Assembly (NCBI RefSeq): GCF_028464145.1
Contig: NZ_JAQPCG010000002.1
Span: 434,001 to 498,000 of the forward strand
Length of the DNA: 64,000 nucleotides
Source: Maribacter sp. PR1
GTDB taxonomy: Bacteria > Bacteroidota > Bacteroidia > Flavobacteriales > Flavobacteriaceae
Direction: 5' to 3'
Below the pieces are notes generated by a model, which saw nothing but the letters and a program-made list of their open reading frames with translations, had not been told where the DNA came from and ran no database searches. Made by a program: the position numbers and the translations under genes. Every line of letters starts with the position of its first letter. Position 1 is the first letter of the stretch. This document shows, piece by piece, positions 1 through 8,171 of the stretch.

Positions 1-1051
1 TTTCGGAGGCGGCCAACAAATTAACTTCCAAAGCTGTATCTTCTTGGTTCTTTGCCTTATTGGAACGGTTACCACTGTTGACATCTACAACGTGCAACGC
101 TTCGGTATGTTCTATAATAAGGTAAGCTCCTTTGCTCATGGTCGCTGTACGACCAAAAGAAGTTTTAATTTGTCTGTCTATTCCAAACTTTTCGAAGATG
201 GGAACAGTATTCGTGTAATGTTTTACAATAGATTCCTTTTCTGGAGCTATCTCGGAAACGTAGTCCTTAATCTCTCTATATAAGTTGTCGTCATCAACAT
301 GAATTCCGGTAAAACTATCATTAAAAACATCTCTAAGTATAGAGGAAGCTCTATTAAGCTCCACTAATACTTTTGAAGGCGTTTGCGCCCGATATAATTT
401 TTTACACATTGCTGACCATTTGTTCAGCAAGTTTTCTAGATCTTTATCCAGTTCTGCGACTTTTTTACCCTCTGCAACTGTTCTGATGATGACTCCAAAT
501 CCTTTTGGTTTTATGCTCTTTACGAGTCTTTTTAACCTATCCTTCTCTTCTTTGCTTCCTATCTTTTGTGATACGGAAACTCGATCGGAAAAAGGCACCA
601 TGACCAAATAGCGTCCTGCAATGGATAGCTCAGAACTTATTCTGGGTCCCTTGGTGGAAATCGGTTCTTTTACAATTTGCACTAAAAGTGATTGATTGGC
701 TTTAATAACATCGGTTATTACACCATTTTTATCAATATCTTTTTCAAACGGAAAGTTTTTCAAGGAAAAATCCTTTAATTTTCCTGAGCTCACTTGTTTA
801 ATGAACTTTAACATAGAGGATAACTGAGGGCCTAGGTCATGATAATGCAAGAAAGCATCTTTTTCATACCCTACATTTACAAAAGCCGCATTTAAACCTG
901 TTACAGGCTTACGTATTTTGGCTAAAAATATATCGCCAACAGAAAAGTTATTGTTGTCTTCCTCTTTATGCAGTTCAGTGAGTTTTCCGTCCTTTAACAA
1001 AGCAAAGTCAACGGCATCGGAACTAGATCTTACGATTAATTCTCTATTCAC
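1..1051 (-). CDS. rng: Ribonuclease G/E family endoribonuclease (3' end outside window)
   Basis: Single-strand-specific endoribonuclease for rRNA maturation and mRNA turnover. The minus-strand frame is open from a GTG at 1051 to the window edge, so about 350 N-terminal residues are visible. An S1-like RNA-binding region (VGDIFLAKIRKPVTGLNAAF, about residues 37-56) is followed by the RNase E/G catalytic region; near position 80 it reads HVVDVNSG, whose Asp matches the first metal-binding Asp of RNase E. The second catalytic Asp and the zinc-link region lie outside the window. I chose the GTG start because MNRELIVRSSSDAVDFALL is the usual beginning of this family in flavobacteria and no in-frame ATG lies nearby. 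Upstream lie a terminator, a ribosomal-type peptide gene and an HU gene in the same orientation. Confidence 0.93.
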   Translation of the reverse strand, partial: MNRELIVRSSSDAVDFALLKDGKLTELHKEEDNNNFSVGDIFLAKIRKPVTGLNAAFVNVGYEKDAFLHYHDLGPQLSSMLKFIKQVSSGKLKDFSLKNFPFEKDIDKNGVITDVIKANQSLLVQIVKEPISTKGPRISSELSIAGRYLVMVPFSDRVSVSQKIGSKEEKDRLKRLVKSIKPKGFGVIIRTVAEGKKVAELDKDLENLLNKWSAMCKKLYRAQTPSKVLVELNRASSILRDVFNDSFTGIHVDDDNLYREIKDYVSEIAPEKESIVKHYTNTVPIFEKFGIDRQIKTSFGRTATMSKGAYLIIEHTEALHVVDVNSGNRSNKAKNQEDTALEVNLLAASE

Positions 1052-1177
1052 CTGAATGTATTTGTATCTATCCTAAAATTTGAGGATAGATTGATTAAAC
1101 AATGCTGTAAACAGATTTTTAAAAATCTGCCGAGATACTCATAGGAATCTCTATGTCAATGAACGTAGGTATAAAAC

Positions 1178-1205
1178 GAAAAAGTAGTTGTAAAACTACT
1201 TTTTC
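1178..1205 (-). terminator. Intrinsic terminator after the 29-residue peptide gene
   Basis: An 11-bp perfect stem (1178-1188 with 1195-1205, 6-nt loop) is followed on the minus strand by a T-rich tract. It contains the stop codon of the small basic peptide gene and separates it from rng. Confidence 0.75.
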
Positions 1206-1285
1206 TTGTGTCGGTTAGCTCTTCTTCGCTTCTTACGCTTGTGAGTAGCTACCTTATGTCTTTTTCTTTTCTTACCGCTCGGCAT
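1196..1285 (-). CDS. 29-residue basic ribosomal-type protein (bS22/mS38, COX24 C-terminal family)
   Basis: A tiny gene encoding 29 residues, starting MPSGKKRKRHKVATHKRKKR and ending in NRHKKK; more than half of the residues are Lys, Arg or His. This composition and the KRKRHK...HKRKKRRR pattern match the short Bacteroidetes proteins annotated as AURKAIP1/COX24-domain, related to mitochondrial mS38 and actinobacterial bS22 of the small ribosomal subunit. The ATG at 1285 lies 20 nt after the HU stop codon, so it is probably co-transcribed with HU. The assignment rests on remembered family resemblance; the coding nature is supported by the clean ORF, its spacing and a terminator placed exactly at its stop. 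Confidence 0.75.
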   Translation of the reverse strand: MPSGKKRKRHKVATHKRKKRRRANRHKKK

Positions 1286-1305
1286 AAAGTTCTTCTTTTA
1301 GATTA

Positions 1306-1596
1306 TTATTTTACTTGTACGTTACTTTTAACACCTTCTACAAAAACCTTGGCTGGTTTAAATGCAGGAATGTTGTGGGCGGGGATTTTAATGGTTGTAT
1401 TCTTAGAGATATTCCTTCCGGTTTTCTCTGCCCTGGTTTTGATAATAAAACTTCCAAAACCTCTTAGGTAAACATTATCACCACTCTCTAAAGAAGTCTT
1501 TACTTCTTCCATAAAGGATTCAACTGTTGCTTGTACATCTCCTTTTTCAATTCCCAGTTTATCTGAGATCTTAGATACAATTTCCGCTTTCGTCAT
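1306..1596 (-). CDS. HU/IHF family DNA-binding protein
   Basis: 96-residue nucleoid protein of the HU/IHF family, which bends DNA as a dimer. It has the N-terminal helices (MTKAEIVSKISDKLGIEKGD), the beta-arm core with GFGSF (about residues 47-51), and the arm tip IPAHNIPAFKPAK, where family members carry the conserved Pro used for intercalation. Length is typical. The upstream region on the minus strand has a TATATTTG element (about 1633-1640), the -7 box of Bacteroidetes housekeeping promoters. It is the first gene of a probable transcript with the small ribosomal-type peptide. Divergent from mutY. Confidence 0.95.
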   Translation of the reverse strand: MTKAEIVSKISDKLGIEKGDVQATVESFMEEVKTSLESGDNVYLRGFGSFIIKTRAEKTGRNISKNTTIKIPAHNIPAFKPAKVFVEGVKSNVQVK

Positions 1597-1693
1597 CTTA
1601 CAATATTAGATTTTCTGTATTTTTTTCGGGTTGCAAATATATAAATTAAATTCAATCTTTCTTTCTAAAGATCTAATTTTAAGTATTTAAACT

Positions 1694-1702
1694 TATACTT
1701 TT
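1694..1702 (+). promoter_or_regulatory. Candidate -7 promoter element for mutY
   Basis: TACTTTTG fits the Bacteroidetes TAnnTTTG -7 consensus and sits about 21 nt before the mutY ATG. No clear -33 TTG is seen at the usual distance, so this is a motif call only. Confidence 0.4.
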
Positions 1703-1722
1703 GTCGCTTATTATTTTTGTTG

Positions 1723-2772
1723 ATGTCTTTTTCGGATAAAATTTTAAAGTGGTACCAAGAAAATAAGCGGGATTTACCATGGAGAGGTATTAGGGACCCT
1801 TATAAAATTTGGTTGTCCGAAATAATATTACAACAGACGCGTGTTGCCCAAGGAACACCATACTATTTTAAATTCATAGAGGCTTTCCCTACTATAAATG
1901 ATTTGGCCAATGCCAAGGAGGAGCAAATTTTGAAACTATGGCAGGGGCTTGGTTATTATTCCAGAGCCCGTAACTTGCATACTGCCGCCAAAATGGTAGT
2001 CAATGAAAATGATGGAATCTTTCCAGGCACTTATAAGGAACTATTAAAATTAAAGGGAGTTGGAGATTATACGGCAAGCGCAATTTCTTCTATATGTTTT
2101 AATGAACGCCAAGCTGTAGTAGATGGAAATGTCTATAGGGTACTATCGCGTTATTTTGGAATTGATATTCCCATTAATACAACCAAGGGAATAAAATATT
2201 TTAAAAATTTGGCCCAAGAAGTATTGCATTCAAATAATACAAGCGATTATAATCAGGGCATTATGGAATTCGGGGCAATACAGTGTACACCCAAAAACCC
2301 TAATTGCGAAAAATGCCCGTTGAGCAATAGTTGTGTGGCCTTGGAAAAGGACAAGATTAAAACCTTACCCGTTAAGGTTGGAAAGACAAAAGTTAGAACT
2401 AGGTATTTTAATTATTTGGTTCCGATAACGAGGAATCTTGAGAATGATAAGTTCACTCAATTAAGACAGCGAAAAGGAAAGGGAATTTGGCAAAACTTAT
2501 GGGAATTCCCTTTATGGGAAAGTGAAAAAGAGATTGACGCAATCGAAGTTGAAAAAGTAGTTCTCAAAAAATTCAAATTAGATGGACTTTCTGAAATTAC
2601 CCTGCACAATGAAAATCCGATTGTACATAAATTATCGCATCAACATTTGCATACCAAATTTTGGATCATAGAAGGAGATTTTAAATTTAAGAAGTGTATT
2701 AAGACCTTGGATTTAATTAATTATCCCGTACCGGTATTAATTGCGGATTTCATGAAAACATTTAAATTTTAG
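1723..2772 (+). CDS. mutY: A/G-specific adenine DNA glycosylase MutY
   Basis: Removes adenine mispaired with 8-oxoguanine or guanine in base-excision repair. 349 residues from the ATG at 1723; a TTG 6 nt upstream is possible but less likely. Visible: catalytic Glu33 in SEIILQQTRV, helix-hairpin-helix LKGVGDYTASAI (about 110-121), catalytic Asp134 in AVVDGNVYRV, and four iron-sulfur ligands Cys188, 195, 198 and 204 (C-X6-C-X2-C-X5-C). The C-terminal half (about 220-349) is the NUDIX-like domain that recognises 8-oxoguanine, with the LSHQHLH segment. First gene of the mutY-ssb-gldE-gldD block known from gliding Bacteroidetes. Confidence 0.97.
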   Translation: MSFSDKILKWYQENKRDLPWRGIRDPYKIWLSEIILQQTRVAQGTPYYFKFIEAFPTINDLANAKEEQILKLWQGLGYYSRARNLHTAAKMVVNENDGIFPGTYKELLKLKGVGDYTASAISSICFNERQAVVDGNVYRVLSRYFGIDIPINTTKGIKYFKNLAQEVLHSNNTSDYNQGIMEFGAIQCTPKNPNCEKCPLSNSCVALEKDKIKTLPVKVGKTKVRTRYFNYLVPITRNLENDKFTQLRQRKGKGIWQNLWEFPLWESEKEIDAIEVEKVVLKKFKLDGLSEITLHNENPIVHKLSHQHLHTKFWIIEGDFKFKKCIKTLDLINYPVPVLIADFMKTFKF

Positions 2773-2797
2773 TACTTTTGATTATTAGAAAAAAATT

Positions 2798-3259
2798 ATG
2801 AGCGGGACATTAAATAAAGTGATGCTTATTGGGCATCTGGGAGATGAAGTAAAGATGCATTATTTTGAAGGAGGAGGATGCATAGGAAGGTTTCCCTTAG
2901 CAACCAATGAAACCTATACCAGTAAACAAACGGGAGAACGTGTTACCAATACGGACTGGCATAACATTGTAGTAAGAAATAAGGCCGCCGAAATTTGTGA
3001 AAAGTATTTGAGCAAAGGGGATAAGGTATATGTGGAAGGGCGTCTTAAGAACAGGCAATGGCAGGGCGAGGATGGCAATACGAGATATACGACCGAAGTG
3101 CATGTACAAGACTTCACCTTTTTGACTACAAAACAGGAAAGTATGTCCAATAATTCTGGACAGACATCGCAGCCGCAGAACACATCCGATGAGGATAGGA
3201 CCCCCCCTAAATCCCCTGCACCTTTAAGTCAAGAGGAGGATGATGATTTACCATTCTAA
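2798..3259 (+). CDS. ssb: Single-stranded DNA-binding protein SSB
   Basis: 153 residues: an N-terminal OB fold (about 1-110, starting MSGTLNKVMLIGHLGDEVK, with WHNIVVRNKAAEICEKYLSKG), a Gln/Asn/Ser/Pro-rich linker, and the acidic tail EEDDDLPF that recruits repair and replication partners in the SSB family. A TACTTTTG -7-like element at 2773-2780 suggests it may have its own promoter as well as read-through from mutY, 25 nt upstream. The same tail occurs on an unrelated DUF3127 protein at 32071-32445. Confidence 0.97.
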   Translation: MSGTLNKVMLIGHLGDEVKMHYFEGGGCIGRFPLATNETYTSKQTGERVTNTDWHNIVVRNKAAEICEKYLSKGDKVYVEGRLKNRQWQGEDGNTRYTTEVHVQDFTFLTTKQESMSNNSGQTSQPQNTSDEDRTPPKSPAPLSQEEDDDLPF

Positions 3260-3280
3260 ACTAGTTCTAAAAAATATTAA

Positions 3281-4609
3281 TTGGATCCTGACCCTTTACG
3301 CTTAGCTCTTAATTTTATGGTGATGGACGGTGTTTTTGCACTAAATATTGCCGTTTTGGTAGTTCTTTTAATCTGTTCGGCACTTATTTCAGGTGCGGAG
3401 GTAGCCGTGTTCGGACTATCGGTTACGGAAATAAACCAAATCAAGGAGCAAAAAACAGATAGAAGCGGTATTCTAATAAAGTTAATGGAGCGTCCAAAGA
3501 AACTTCTGGCGACCATATTAATTGCCAATAATGCCATAAACATAGGAATCGTTCTAATTTTCAATTTAATTGGGGATACTCTTTTTTCAGAAATTAACAT
3601 GGTCCTCTTCAATCTTGTTTCCGTACGGTTTTTACTGGAAGTGGTGGTTGCTACATTTCTGATATTGATGTTTGGCGAAATTTTACCAAAGGTATACGCG
3701 AACAGAAACCGATTGAGCTTTTCAAATTTCATGACCTACCCTTTAAAGGTCTTGGATTTTATTTTTTCTCCCTTGAGTTTGCCAATGCGCTCAGGTACAA
3801 TTTTCTTGTACAACAAATTGGGAAAGGAAAAATCTAACCTGAGTGTTGATCACTTATCGCAAGCCTTGGAATTGACCTCGGATGGGGATACCACTAAAGA
3901 GGAACAAAAAATCCTACAAGGAATAGTGACCTTCGGAAATACCGATACCAAACAGGTAATGCGACCCAGGATTGATATTTTTTCACTTAATGACCAGATG
4001 AAATTTCCGGAAGTTCTGGAAGAAATTAAAAAACACGGTTACTCCAGAATTCCGGTTTTTACCGAAAATATCGATAATGTCCTTGGCGTATTATATGTAA
4101 AGGACTTGTTGCCATATTTAGAACGTAAATCCTTCAATTGGATGACTCTGATCCGTGAGCCTTATTTTGTACCAGAGAATAAGAAATTGGATGATTTATT
4201 GGCTGATTTTCAAGCCAAAAAGAATCATCTGGCGGTAGTGGTAGATGAGTATGGTGGAACGTCAGGAATTGTTACCTTAGAGGATATCATTGAGGAGATT
4301 GTTGGGGATATAAGTGATGAATTTGATGATGAGGACTTAGTTTTTTCCAAGTTGGACGAATATAACTACGTGTTTGAAGGTAAGACAACGTTAAAGGACT
4401 TCTATAGGGTCATCAAACTAACGGAGGAAGATATTTTTGAGAGTAACAAAGGGGAGTCCGAGACCATAGCCGGTTTTGTTCTGGAAATGGCTGGAAGTTT
4501 TCCAAAACGAGGGGAAGAAGTAATCTTTCAAGATTATAAATTTGTCGTAGAAAGTTTCGATAAAAAGAGACTAAAACAAATAAAAGTAACGCTACCTCAT
4601 GAAGTTTAA
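3281..4609 (+). CDS. gldE: Gliding motility-associated protein GldE (CNNM/CorC-like membrane protein)
   Basis: 442 residues. An N-terminal DUF21/CNNM membrane domain (about residues 15-190, several hydrophobic helices) is followed by a CBS-domain pair (about 205-330, with VMRPRIDIFSL and VVVDEYGGTSGIVTLEDIIEEIVGDI) and a CorC/HlyC C-terminal domain (about 355-440). In Flavobacterium johnsoniae GldE is encoded next to GldD and supports gliding and type IX secretion. The start is taken as TTG at 3281 because MDPDPL is the usual N-terminus of GldE; the first ATG is at 3317. It overlaps gldD by 11 nt, indicating co-translation. Confidence 0.93.
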   Translation: MDPDPLRLALNFMVMDGVFALNIAVLVVLLICSALISGAEVAVFGLSVTEINQIKEQKTDRSGILIKLMERPKKLLATILIANNAINIGIVLIFNLIGDTLFSEINMVLFNLVSVRFLLEVVVATFLILMFGEILPKVYANRNRLSFSNFMTYPLKVLDFIFSPLSLPMRSGTIFLYNKLGKEKSNLSVDHLSQALELTSDGDTTKEEQKILQGIVTFGNTDTKQVMRPRIDIFSLNDQMKFPEVLEEIKKHGYSRIPVFTENIDNVLGVLYVKDLLPYLERKSFNWMTLIREPYFVPENKKLDDLLADFQAKKNHLAVVVDEYGGTSGIVTLEDIIEEIVGDISDEFDDEDLVFSKLDEYNYVFEGKTTLKDFYRVIKLTEEDIFESNKGESETIAGFVLEMAGSFPKRGEEVIFQDYKFVVESFDKKRLKQIKVTLPHEV

Positions 4610-5153
4610 AATTTCGGTTCTGATTGTTGTATGTTTTTGTCTTTTTTTTGCTTGTGATGAACAGGCCATCCCAAAACCAAAGGCCCAAATTAGACTGGAA
4701 TATCCTCCCGGAAATTTGTTGCCTTTGGAGACCGATAACTTTAAATTTCAATACAATCAATTGGCCAATGCCAAACTAAATGCTGAGAATGCCTTTTCTT
4801 TGGAATACCCAGAAATGAAGGGTGCTATTTTTCTAAGCTACAAGAAAGTCGAGGGTAACCTGGAAAAGCTGATAGTGGATGCAAAAAGATTAAGTTACGA
4901 GCACGCTATGAAGGCGGATAATATTGTGGAACAGCCCTACGTAAATCCTAACAAGGAAGTATATGGTGCCCTGTTTGAAGTACAAGGTAACGCAGCCTCC
5001 CAATCACAATTTTTTGTAACGGACAGTACCGAGCATTTTCTGACGGGCTCGGTATATTTTTATACCAAACCTAATTACGACTCCATTTTGCCAGCGGCTG
5101 CCTACCTCCAAAATGACATTAGGAGGATAATCGAATCCTTGGAATGGAAATAA
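4599..5153 (+). CDS. gldD: Gliding motility lipoprotein GldD
   Basis: 184-residue lipoprotein needed for gliding and type IX secretion in Bacteroidetes. The signal peptide ends in a lipobox (FFAC, Cys19), and the mature part begins DEQAIPKPKAQIRLEYP, the characteristic GldD start. Its position immediately after gldE, with overlapping ends, is the classical arrangement. No other membrane segment is seen; it is expected in the periplasm, anchored to a membrane. Confidence 0.93.
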   Translation: MKFKISVLIVVCFCLFFACDEQAIPKPKAQIRLEYPPGNLLPLETDNFKFQYNQLANAKLNAENAFSLEYPEMKGAIFLSYKKVEGNLEKLIVDAKRLSYEHAMKADNIVEQPYVNPNKEVYGALFEVQGNAASQSQFFVTDSTEHFLTGSVYFYTKPNYDSILPAAAYLQNDIRRIIESLEWK

Positions 5154-5167
5154 AATAGTTTCAGAAA

Positions 5168-6115
5168 ATGTACAAAGAAGAACTGCTAAGTTGTCATGGA
5201 AGGATTTCACCCTTTGTTCACGAAACACCTGTTTTAACTTCATCCCTAATCAATGATAAAATTGGATGTGAGGTATATTTTAAATGTGAAAACTTTCAGC
5301 GCGCCGGTGCCTATAAAATTAGGGGGGCTACGAATGCTATTTTGAAGCTTACTGAGAATCAAAGAAAAAATGGCGTAGTTACGCATTCGTCCGGTAATTT
5401 TGCACAAGCGGTTTCTTTAGCTGCCAAGAGCTTGGGGGTTACATCGCATATTGTAATGCCCACAACAGCACCCCATGTAAAAAAGGAAGGCGTTTTGGCT
5501 TATGGCGGTATTGTTTATGAATGTGAACCCACTGTGGAAGCCAGACAATCATTGGCGGACCAAATTTCTAGTGATAAGGGAGCCACTTTTTTACATCCTT
5601 CAAATGATATTGATGTAATTATAGGACAGGGAACCGCAGCCATTGAACTTTTAGACAAGCAACCAGATTTGGATGCTATTTTCTGCCCCGTGGGAGGAGG
5701 TGGTCTAATAGCGGGTACTTCACTATCAGCAAAATACTATGGTCAAAATTGTAAGGTATTGGGAGGTGAGCCTTTTGAAGCAGATGATGCCTATAGGTCA
5801 TTGCTTTCGGGTAAAATAGAAAACAATGAAACTGCCAATACAATAGCAGACGGTTTAAGGACAACCTTGGGCGATACGAATTTTCCAATAATTAAGTCAA
5901 ACGTTTCCAAAATTGTTCGGGTTACGGAAGAGGAGATCATTTCCGCTATGCGATTGGTGTGGGAAAGGATGAAAATAATCATAGAACCCTCCAGTGCTGT
6001 GGCACTAGCAGCCCTGTTTAGGGATGAATCAGAAAATGAGGGTAATTACCATAACAAGAAAATCGGAATAATTATATCCGGAGGTAATGTAGATTTGAGC
6101 AATTTACCCTTCTAG
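5168..6115 (+). CDS. PLP-dependent threonine/serine dehydratase or serine racemase
   Basis: 315-residue fold-type II PLP enzyme. Lys50 in FQRAGAYKIRGA is the expected Schiff-base lysine, SSGNFAQA (74-81) the substrate loop, and PVGGGGLIAG (174-183) the phosphate-binding glycine loop. The length matches the short biodegradative threonine dehydratase/serine racemase group without an ACT domain, so it need not be the isoleucine-pathway IlvA. It follows gldD by 14 nt and its stop abuts the next start codon, so it is probably the end of the same transcript; no functional link to gliding is implied. Threonine deaminase versus serine racemase cannot be decided from motifs. Confidence 0.88.
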   Translation: MYKEELLSCHGRISPFVHETPVLTSSLINDKIGCEVYFKCENFQRAGAYKIRGATNAILKLTENQRKNGVVTHSSGNFAQAVSLAAKSLGVTSHIVMPTTAPHVKKEGVLAYGGIVYECEPTVEARQSLADQISSDKGATFLHPSNDIDVIIGQGTAAIELLDKQPDLDAIFCPVGGGGLIAGTSLSAKYYGQNCKVLGGEPFEADDAYRSLLSGKIENNETANTIADGLRTTLGDTNFPIIKSNVSKIVRVTEEEIISAMRLVWERMKIIIEPSSAVALAALFRDESENEGNYHNKKIGIIISGGNVDLSNLPF

Positions 6116-7255
6116 ATGAAAAGGTTTAAAAAACAATTAAAAAGAATGTTGATTTCGATTTTGTCTATTCTGTTCATTTTGTTCGTAATTGGAGCATTAT
6201 TCATCAATTTAAGCCCTGAATTTGGAGGGACAATCTCAAAGGAGCATAAAGAGCGTTTTACTAAGTCCGGAAACTATAAAGATGGAGTCTTTGAAAATAT
6301 AGGCGGCGTAAAGATGTCGATGGGTTTTGGGGATTATATTAAAGGAATACGTGGGTTTTTTTCACCTAAACCGAATACCGTACCGGAAAAGGATATCCCC
6401 GTTTCAAAAGTCGATTCTGTTGAATTGGCAAATTACCAGGGTCCGGCGCGCTTCATTTGGTTTGGACATTCCACTTTCCTTCTTCAAATAATGGGTAAGA
6501 ATATACTATTAGATCCTATGCTGGGTCCAGTACCCGCCCCTCATCCCATGTTGGGCGGTAAAAGATTTAGTGAAAGTTTACCAATAGTAATAGAGAAATT
6601 GCCCAAGATAGATATGGTGATATTGTCCCACGACCATTACGACCATCTGGATTATGGATCTATCATTAAATTAAAGGATAAGGTAAAAGTGTTTTTCACT
6701 CCTTTGGGAGTAGGTGCACATTTGACGGAGTGGGGTGTGGACACCAAAAGTATTGTAGAAATGGATTGGTGGGAGGAAACATTTTTTAAGGGGGTTTCCC
6801 TTAAGTGCACTCCGGCCCAACATTTTTCCGGAAGAGGTTTAACGGATAGGGGAAAAACCTTATGGAGCAGTTGGGTGCTACAAATAGATAGTACTAATAT
6901 ATTTTTTAGTGGTGATAGTGGTTATGGCAACCATTTTAAGGAAATAGGGGATAAATACGGACCTTTTGATTTTGCCATGATGGAATGTGGGCAGTACAAT
7001 CGGCTATGGAAAGAAATACACATGATGCCCGAGGAAACCGCCCAAGCTGGTTTAGATGTAAAAGCGAACACGATTATGCCCATTCACTGGGGAGCCTTTA
7101 AATTGGCGATGCATTCTTGGACCGATCCGGTTGTTCGAGTAACACAAAAAGCTAGGGAATTGAATCTACCTATTATTACACCAAAAATTGGGGAGTTCAT
7201 TTATTTAGGCGAAACCAGTGTTTACCATGAAGATTGGTGGGAGAATGTTAATTAG
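6116..7255 (+). CDS. Metallo-beta-lactamase-fold hydrolase (NAPE-PLD/UlaG-like), membrane-anchored
   Basis: 379 residues. An N-terminal hydrophobic segment (about 11-30) probably anchors the protein, with the enzyme outside the cytoplasm. The metal site is clear: HST at 118-120, SHDHYDHLDY (H172, H174, D176, H177), a downstream His in CTPAQHFSGRG, FSGDSGYG and MPIHWGAFKLA. These are features of the Lactamase_B_2 group that includes N-acylphosphatidylethanolamine-hydrolysing phospholipase D and UlaG. Substrate unknown. The ATG directly follows the stop codon of the dehydratase; the 3' end overlaps the convergent lipoprotein gene by 8 nt. Confidence 0.88.
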   Translation: MKRFKKQLKRMLISILSILFILFVIGALFINLSPEFGGTISKEHKERFTKSGNYKDGVFENIGGVKMSMGFGDYIKGIRGFFSPKPNTVPEKDIPVSKVDSVELANYQGPARFIWFGHSTFLLQIMGKNILLDPMLGPVPAPHPMLGGKRFSESLPIVIEKLPKIDMVILSHDHYDHLDYGSIIKLKDKVKVFFTPLGVGAHLTEWGVDTKSIVEMDWWEETFFKGVSLKCTPAQHFSGRGLTDRGKTLWSSWVLQIDSTNIFFSGDSGYGNHFKEIGDKYGPFDFAMMECGQYNRLWKEIHMMPEETAQAGLDVKANTIMPIHWGAFKLAMHSWTDPVVRVTQKARELNLPIITPKIGEFIYLGETSVYHEDWWENVN

Positions 7256-7670
7256 AAGGCCCAAGAAGGGCCTCAGCATTACTTATACTTGAATTGATTT
7301 TTTCCTTTACTTCCTTAATTGCCATCTCTTCCTCATCCAACCATTTTTTCTTTTCTTCACTCAAGGCCTCACCTTCCAAAATTTCCTCTGGTTCAAAACG
7401 GTCTCCAAAATTCTGCATCCAGTCCATCATCGCTTTATGAGCTTCCTGTAAATCTTTCATCGCCTTTGCCTCTTGAGATTCCGTTCCCAATGAATCGGCG
7501 ATAGGCTTTAATTGGCTTACTAATTTTCCTAATTCACCAGTTTTAGGCATGACCTCATCATGTATGGCCATTACCTGTTCCATTTGTGTAGGGCCCTCTT
7601 TCTTTTTCTCTTCTTTGCAGGAGATAAAAATTAAAAAGCAGCTAATAGATAAGAGGATAAAATTTTTCAT
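7248..7670 (-). CDS. Small lipoprotein (family named 'viral A-type inclusion protein' in flavobacteria)
   Basis: 140 residues with a lipoprotein signal (FLIFISC, Cys about 19) followed by a Lys/Glu-rich, strongly helical chain (MEQVMAIHDEVMPK..., MMDWMQNFGDRF). I recognise the family by its WMQNFGDRF and EEKKKWLDEEE segments; the database name is uninformative and its function is unknown. Probably periplasmic or at the outer membrane. It lies 5 nt after the HMA-domain gene and is probably co-transcribed with it. Confidence 0.75.
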   Translation of the reverse strand: MKNFILLSISCFLIFISCKEEKKKEGPTQMEQVMAIHDEVMPKTGELGKLVSQLKPIADSLGTESQEAKAMKDLQEAHKAMMDWMQNFGDRFEPEEILEGEALSEEKKKWLDEEEMAIKEVKEKINSSISNAEALLGPSN

Positions 7671-7675
7671 ATTCT

Positions 7676-8002
7676 TTATTGTTCAATGGTGGTTTTTCCA
7701 ATAGTGTATATATAATCTTTTACCTTGGTATTGGTAATTACTGACTTCAAATCGGTTATGGATAGAACGTTATGGTTAAATTCTATGATGGCCTCTTTCT
7801 TTTCATAACTCACGACTGCAGATGAAACACCTTCGATGGCTGTTAAATTTGAACTGATTTTATCAGCGCACCCTTCTTGACAGGCCATGCCATTGATTTC
7901 GAACACAGCAGTCGTTATTTTATTTGTTTCATTTCTTAATTTTTGTCCAAAGGATAAAGCTGAGACAAACAGAAAAATGACAATTGAAATACTTAGTCTC
8001 AT
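7676..8002 (-). CDS. Secreted heavy-metal-associated (HMA) domain protein
   Basis: 108 residues from the ATG at 8002, which gives a clean signal peptide (MRLSISIVIFLFVSALSFGQ); an upstream ATG at 8041 would add 13 polar residues before it. The rest is one HMA ferredoxin-like domain with GMACQEGCA: two cysteines spaced C-X3-C instead of the classical C-X2-C, a form common in Bacteroidetes. It is expected to bind a soft metal ion, probably copper, in the periplasm. No metal ATPase or efflux gene lies nearby, so the partner is unknown. Confidence 0.8.
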   Translation of the reverse strand: MRLSISIVIFLFVSALSFGQKLRNETNKITTAVFEINGMACQEGCADKISSNLTAIEGVSSAVVSYEKKEAIIEFNHNVLSITDLKSVITNTKVKDYIYTIGKTTIEQ

Positions 8003-8118
8003 GTTATTTACACATTTTGATAGACGCCTATGATTTTTCAAGCGTCACAATCTTTGAATCGTAAATATACTACTTGCCCTAAAAAACAGATAAGATTTTG
8101 TTTCAAAAAATTGAAATG

Positions 8119-8152
8119 AAAAAAGGCCCACTTTTAAATTAAATGGGCCTTC
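8119..8152 (-). terminator. Intrinsic terminator downstream of the M16 peptidase pair
   Basis: On the minus strand AGGCCCA pairs with TGGGCCT, with further A-T pairs, and is followed by TTTTTT. It lies 20 nt after the stop codon of the second M16 gene. Confidence 0.8.
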
Positions 8153-8171
8153 TGATTACTATGGAATTTTT

